A stretch of 62,969 nt of DNA from Candidatus Mediterraneibacter stercoripullorum. GTDB taxonomy: Bacteria; Bacillota; Clostridia; Lachnospirales; Lachnospiraceae. Both the position numbers and the translations under genes were made by a program. The DNA is taken from NCBI GenBank assembly GCA_019115765.1, contig DXCZ01000021.1:1-62969 (forward strand), written 5' to 3'. This document shows, one piece after another, positions 62,931 through 62,969 of the stretch. Under the pieces are notes generated by a model. It worked only from the letters and a program-made list of their open reading frames with translations. It was not told the DNA's origin and ran no database searches. The stretch's first letter is position 1; every line of letters begins with the position of its first letter.

Positions 62931-62969
62931 GCTCCGCGAGGCTGCGCAGGGATTCGGAGATGTATTATG

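Noticed and set aside
1-62969. CRISPR arrays, tRNA or rRNA genes
   Set aside because: No regularly spaced direct repeats of CRISPR type and no tRNA- or rRNA-like conserved segments were seen on reading; the T-box is the only tRNA-related element.

Overview
The window looks like chromosome of a gut-type Lachnospiraceae (Clostridia) bacterium, perhaps near Mediterraneibacter, Dorea or Faecalicatena. The evidence is low-GC Firmicute promoters and AAGGAGG ribosome sites, a T-box leader, a paired GlgC/GlgD, an ECF-type vitamin transporter, a flavodiiron fusion protein, Rpn nucleases and many hemicellulose or sugar genes. I could not search databases, so genus is not assigned. No tRNA, rRNA, CRISPR array or intact insertion sequence was seen.

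Layout. 1-4.9 kb: a cut-off iron alcohol dehydrogenase, a likely group II intron scar, a DnaQ-like exonuclease, a first CstA transporter and a decayed MFS gene. 5-7.8 kb: a compact coenzyme A salvage operon (coaBC, pantothenate ECF S component, coaX). 8.1-16 kb: glgC-glgD, an AP2 protein with three zinc-ribbon-like repeats, and a MarR-controlled heterodimeric ABC exporter. 16-31 kb: an Rpn nuclease, a voltage-gated-type K+ channel, aconitase, an AAA ATPase, an Xre regulator, an ECF sigma factor with a membrane beta-propeller partner, TatD, RsmA, citrate synthase and a lipase-like hydrolase. 31-34 kb: a DUF5058 membrane protein, a second membrane protein and an M20 peptidase, arranged as one unit. 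34-45 kb: FAH-family hydrolase, GH30, GH25-LysM, FMN reductase, GH31 alpha-xylosidase, a second Rpn and a flavodiiron-flavin reductase-rubredoxin fusion. 45-58 kb: a sugar cluster (AraC, DUF4867, fucose/arabinose-type isomerase, xylulokinase, heparinase-like, PHP), a two-component system, and two collapsed ABC loci. 58-63 kb: a HEPN-MNT toxin-antitoxin pair, a CE15-like esterase, and a second CstA behind a T-box.

The most striking signal is an intergenic element present three times (about 34.16-34.30, 35.44-35.58 and 37.50-37.64 kb). Each copy has three hairpins. Two of them change sequence between copies while keeping base pairing. Each copy also has a constant -10-like TATACT box on the minus strand, a C-rich unpaired segment and a terminator-like hairpin. 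I read it as an undescribed family of small RNAs of about 140-150 nt with anti-Shine-Dalgarno potential. Other notable points are a T-box with a probable isoleucine specifier on a CstA transporter, two two-component/ABC loci each collapsed by deletion, a sigma/beta-propeller pair, and several families of palindromic intergenic repeats.

How it fits together: pantothenate is apparently taken up rather than made and is converted to CoA intermediates. Citrate synthase and aconitase form the oxidative start of a partial TCA branch. Hemicellulose-type oligosaccharides are trimmed inside the cell by GH31, GH30 and CE15-like enzymes. Peptide or organic acid uptake is represented by two differently controlled CstA proteins.
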